From Planctomycetota bacterium (lineage in GTDB: Bacteria; Planctomycetota; Phycisphaerae; Sedimentisphaerales; Anaerobacaceae): a stretch of 6,216 nt of DNA. This document shows, piece by piece, positions 5,056 through 6,216 of the stretch. A model generated the notes under the pieces. The model saw nothing but the letters and a program-made list of their open reading frames with translations, searched no databases and was not told where the DNA came from. The stretch covers positions 1 through 6,216 of the forward strand of contig QNBZ01000086.1 of NCBI GenBank assembly GCA_003644295.1, given 5' to 3'. A program made the translations under genes and the position numbers. The stretch's first letter is position 1; the number at the start of each line of letters is the position of its first letter.

Positions 5056-6213
5056 ATGAATACCATATATTTTGACAACAATGCCACAACAAAGGTAGCT
5101 GATGAAGTGCTTGAAGAAATGATGCCTCTGTTCTGTAAGCTCTATGGCAATCCTTCGAGTATGCACACATTCGGCGGACAGATTAGCCGGAAAATACGTC
5201 GGGCACGCGAGCAAGTTGCCAATTTGCTCGGCTGTGAGCCAGGCGAAATCATATTCACCAGCGGCGGCACTGAAAGCGATAACGCCGCCATTAAAGGCGC
5301 ATTAGCAGCAACGCCGAACAAACAAAAAATCATAACTACAAGAGTCGAGCATCCTGCTGTGCTGGCGGTCTGCCGGGAACTGCAAAATCACGGCTATACC
5401 GTAGTCGAACTGGCAGTGGATAAACAGGGACAGCTTGATTTGGACGAACTGGAAAAACAAATCGATGATGATACCGCTCTTGTTACGATAATGTATGCAA
5501 ATAACGAAACCGGTGTGATATTTCCGATTGAGAAAATTGCTGAATTGGTTAAAGGCAAAGGTTCAATACTGCATACCGATGCGGTGCAGGCAGTCGGGAA
5601 AACACCTTTGAACCCGGCAAAAAGCAAAATCGATTTGCTAAGCATATCCGGCCATAAGCTGCACGGGCCGAAAGGAATAGGTGCCCTGTACGTCAGGAAA
5701 GGGACACGAATATCGCCGTTTATATTAGGCGGCCACCAGGAAGCCGGCAGAAGAGCGGGAACAGAAAACGTCCCCGGCATAGTCGGGCTGGGTAAAGCGT
5801 GCGAATTGGCGGAAAAGAATATTAAAGAAGAAAACGAGAAAATCAGAAAGTTGCGGGACAAACTCGAAAACGCAATACTGCAAAAATGTCCCGATAGCAT
5901 CCTCAACGGCGACAAAGAAAACCGGCTGCCTAATACAAGTAATATCAGTTTTGAATTTATCGAGGGCGAAGCGATTTTGCTTATGCTGGATAAATTCGGT
6001 ATCTGTGCCAGCAGCGGCTCGGCCTGCACGAGCGGCTCATTAGAGCCGAGCCACGTATTACGAGCGATGGGCGTTCCGTTCACCGCAGCCCACGGCTCGA
6101 TTCGATTCAGTTTAAGCAGGTACAACACCGAGAAAGAAGTCGATTACACAATAGAAAAAATCCCGGAAATTATCAACAAACTCCGCAAATTATCACCCTT
6201 TGTCGCAACCTAA
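5056..6213 (+). CDS. nifS: Cysteine desulfurase, NifS/IscS type
   Basis: A PLP enzyme that removes sulfur from cysteine as an enzyme-bound persulfide, yielding alanine, and passes it to NifU. The 385-residue product starts with the family's canonical IYFDNNATT and has GGTESDN (70-76), His99 in VEHPAV (stacks on PLP), NNETG (149-153), HTDAVQA (173-179), Lys201 in SGHKLHGPKG (Schiff base) and RAGTENV (233-239). Cys324 in ASSGSACTSGSLEPSHVL is the persulfide cysteine on the mobile loop, placing it in the NifS/IscS class (group I) rather than SufS. Lys201 and Cys324 are each one residue short of A. vinelandii NifS Lys202 and Cys325. It is slightly shorter than E. coli IscS (404) and lacks that protein's C-terminal extension. 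The start is bounded by a TAG immediately upstream; no good Shine-Dalgarno sequence is seen. Pairing with nifU indicates a dedicated cluster-assembly unit. The gene is complete, ending three bases before the window edge. Confidence 0.97.
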   Translation: MNTIYFDNNATTKVADEVLEEMMPLFCKLYGNPSSMHTFGGQISRKIRRAREQVANLLGCEPGEIIFTSGGTESDNAAIKGALAATPNKQKIITTRVEHPAVLAVCRELQNHGYTVVELAVDKQGQLDLDELEKQIDDDTALVTIMYANNETGVIFPIEKIAELVKGKGSILHTDAVQAVGKTPLNPAKSKIDLLSISGHKLHGPKGIGALYVRKGTRISPFILGGHQEAGRRAGTENVPGIVGLGKACELAEKNIKEENEKIRKLRDKLENAILQKCPDSILNGDKENRLPNTSNISFEFIEGEAILLMLDKFGICASSGSACTSGSLEPSHVLRAMGVPFTAAHGSIRFSLSRYNTEKEVDYTIEKIPEIINKLRKLSPFVAT

Positions 6214-6216
6214 ATA

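Noticed and set aside
4721..5214. Minus-strand frames crossing the nifU-nifS gap
   Set aside because: They cover the conserved ends of both genes antisense; the hydrophobic Phe/Tyr-rich stretch comes from A-rich codons on the + strand, not a membrane protein.
5394..6128. 244-codon open frame on the minus strand inside nifS
   Set aside because: It lies opposite conserved nifS motifs including the catalytic lysine and cysteine, and has no recognisable family; it is a by-product of codon use.
4402..6213. Nitrogen-fixation locus
   Set aside because: NifU/NifS-type proteins occur widely as general cluster-assembly systems, and no nitrogenase or nif-specific gene is present.

Overview
The window is a single-direction (+ strand) bacterial gene cluster with almost no spare DNA. 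It holds one partial and six complete genes joining cysteine synthesis to iron-sulfur cluster assembly. In order: the 3' part of an Rrf2-family regulator (1-339), cysK O-acetylserine sulfhydrylase (359-1279), cysE/epsC-type serine O-acetyltransferase (1312-2235), nadA quinolinate synthase (2219-3133), a plant-type cystathionine gamma-synthase-like PLP enzyme (3148-4353), a two-domain NifU scaffold (4402-4977) and a NifS/IscS-type cysteine desulfurase (5056-6213). Gaps are 19, 32, -17 (overlap), 14, 48 and 78 bp. No terminator, opposing gene, RNA gene, mobile element or CRISPR array was seen, and no stretch over 300 bp lacks a gene. The arrangement suggests one transcript starting upstream of the window.

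Functionally the genes form a chain. CysE makes O-acetylserine, CysK turns it into cysteine, and the cystathionine enzyme links cysteine to homocysteine and methionine. NifS removes sulfur from cysteine, NifU assembles the cluster, and NadA is a [4Fe-4S] enzyme that needs one for NAD synthesis. The Rrf2 regulator keeps three cysteines in the usual cluster-ligand region. It also ends in -NYQI, resembling the C-terminal isoleucine tail by which Bacillus CymR is thought to bind CysK. The CysE here lacks such a tail. A regulator that reads both cluster status and cysteine precursor status through CysK is the most interesting hypothesis from this window.

The organism is a bacterium of moderate GC content with mixed Shine-Dalgarno use: clear before cysK, cysE and the cystathionine enzyme, poor before nadA, nifU and nifS. 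The plant-type cystathionine synthase, long EpsC-type acetyltransferase and NifU lacking its last domain would fit an anaerobic lineage such as Planctomycetota/Phycisphaerae. That placement is a weak impression from memory, not something the sequence proves. The individual families are all known; what may be new is the combination and the details listed under findings.
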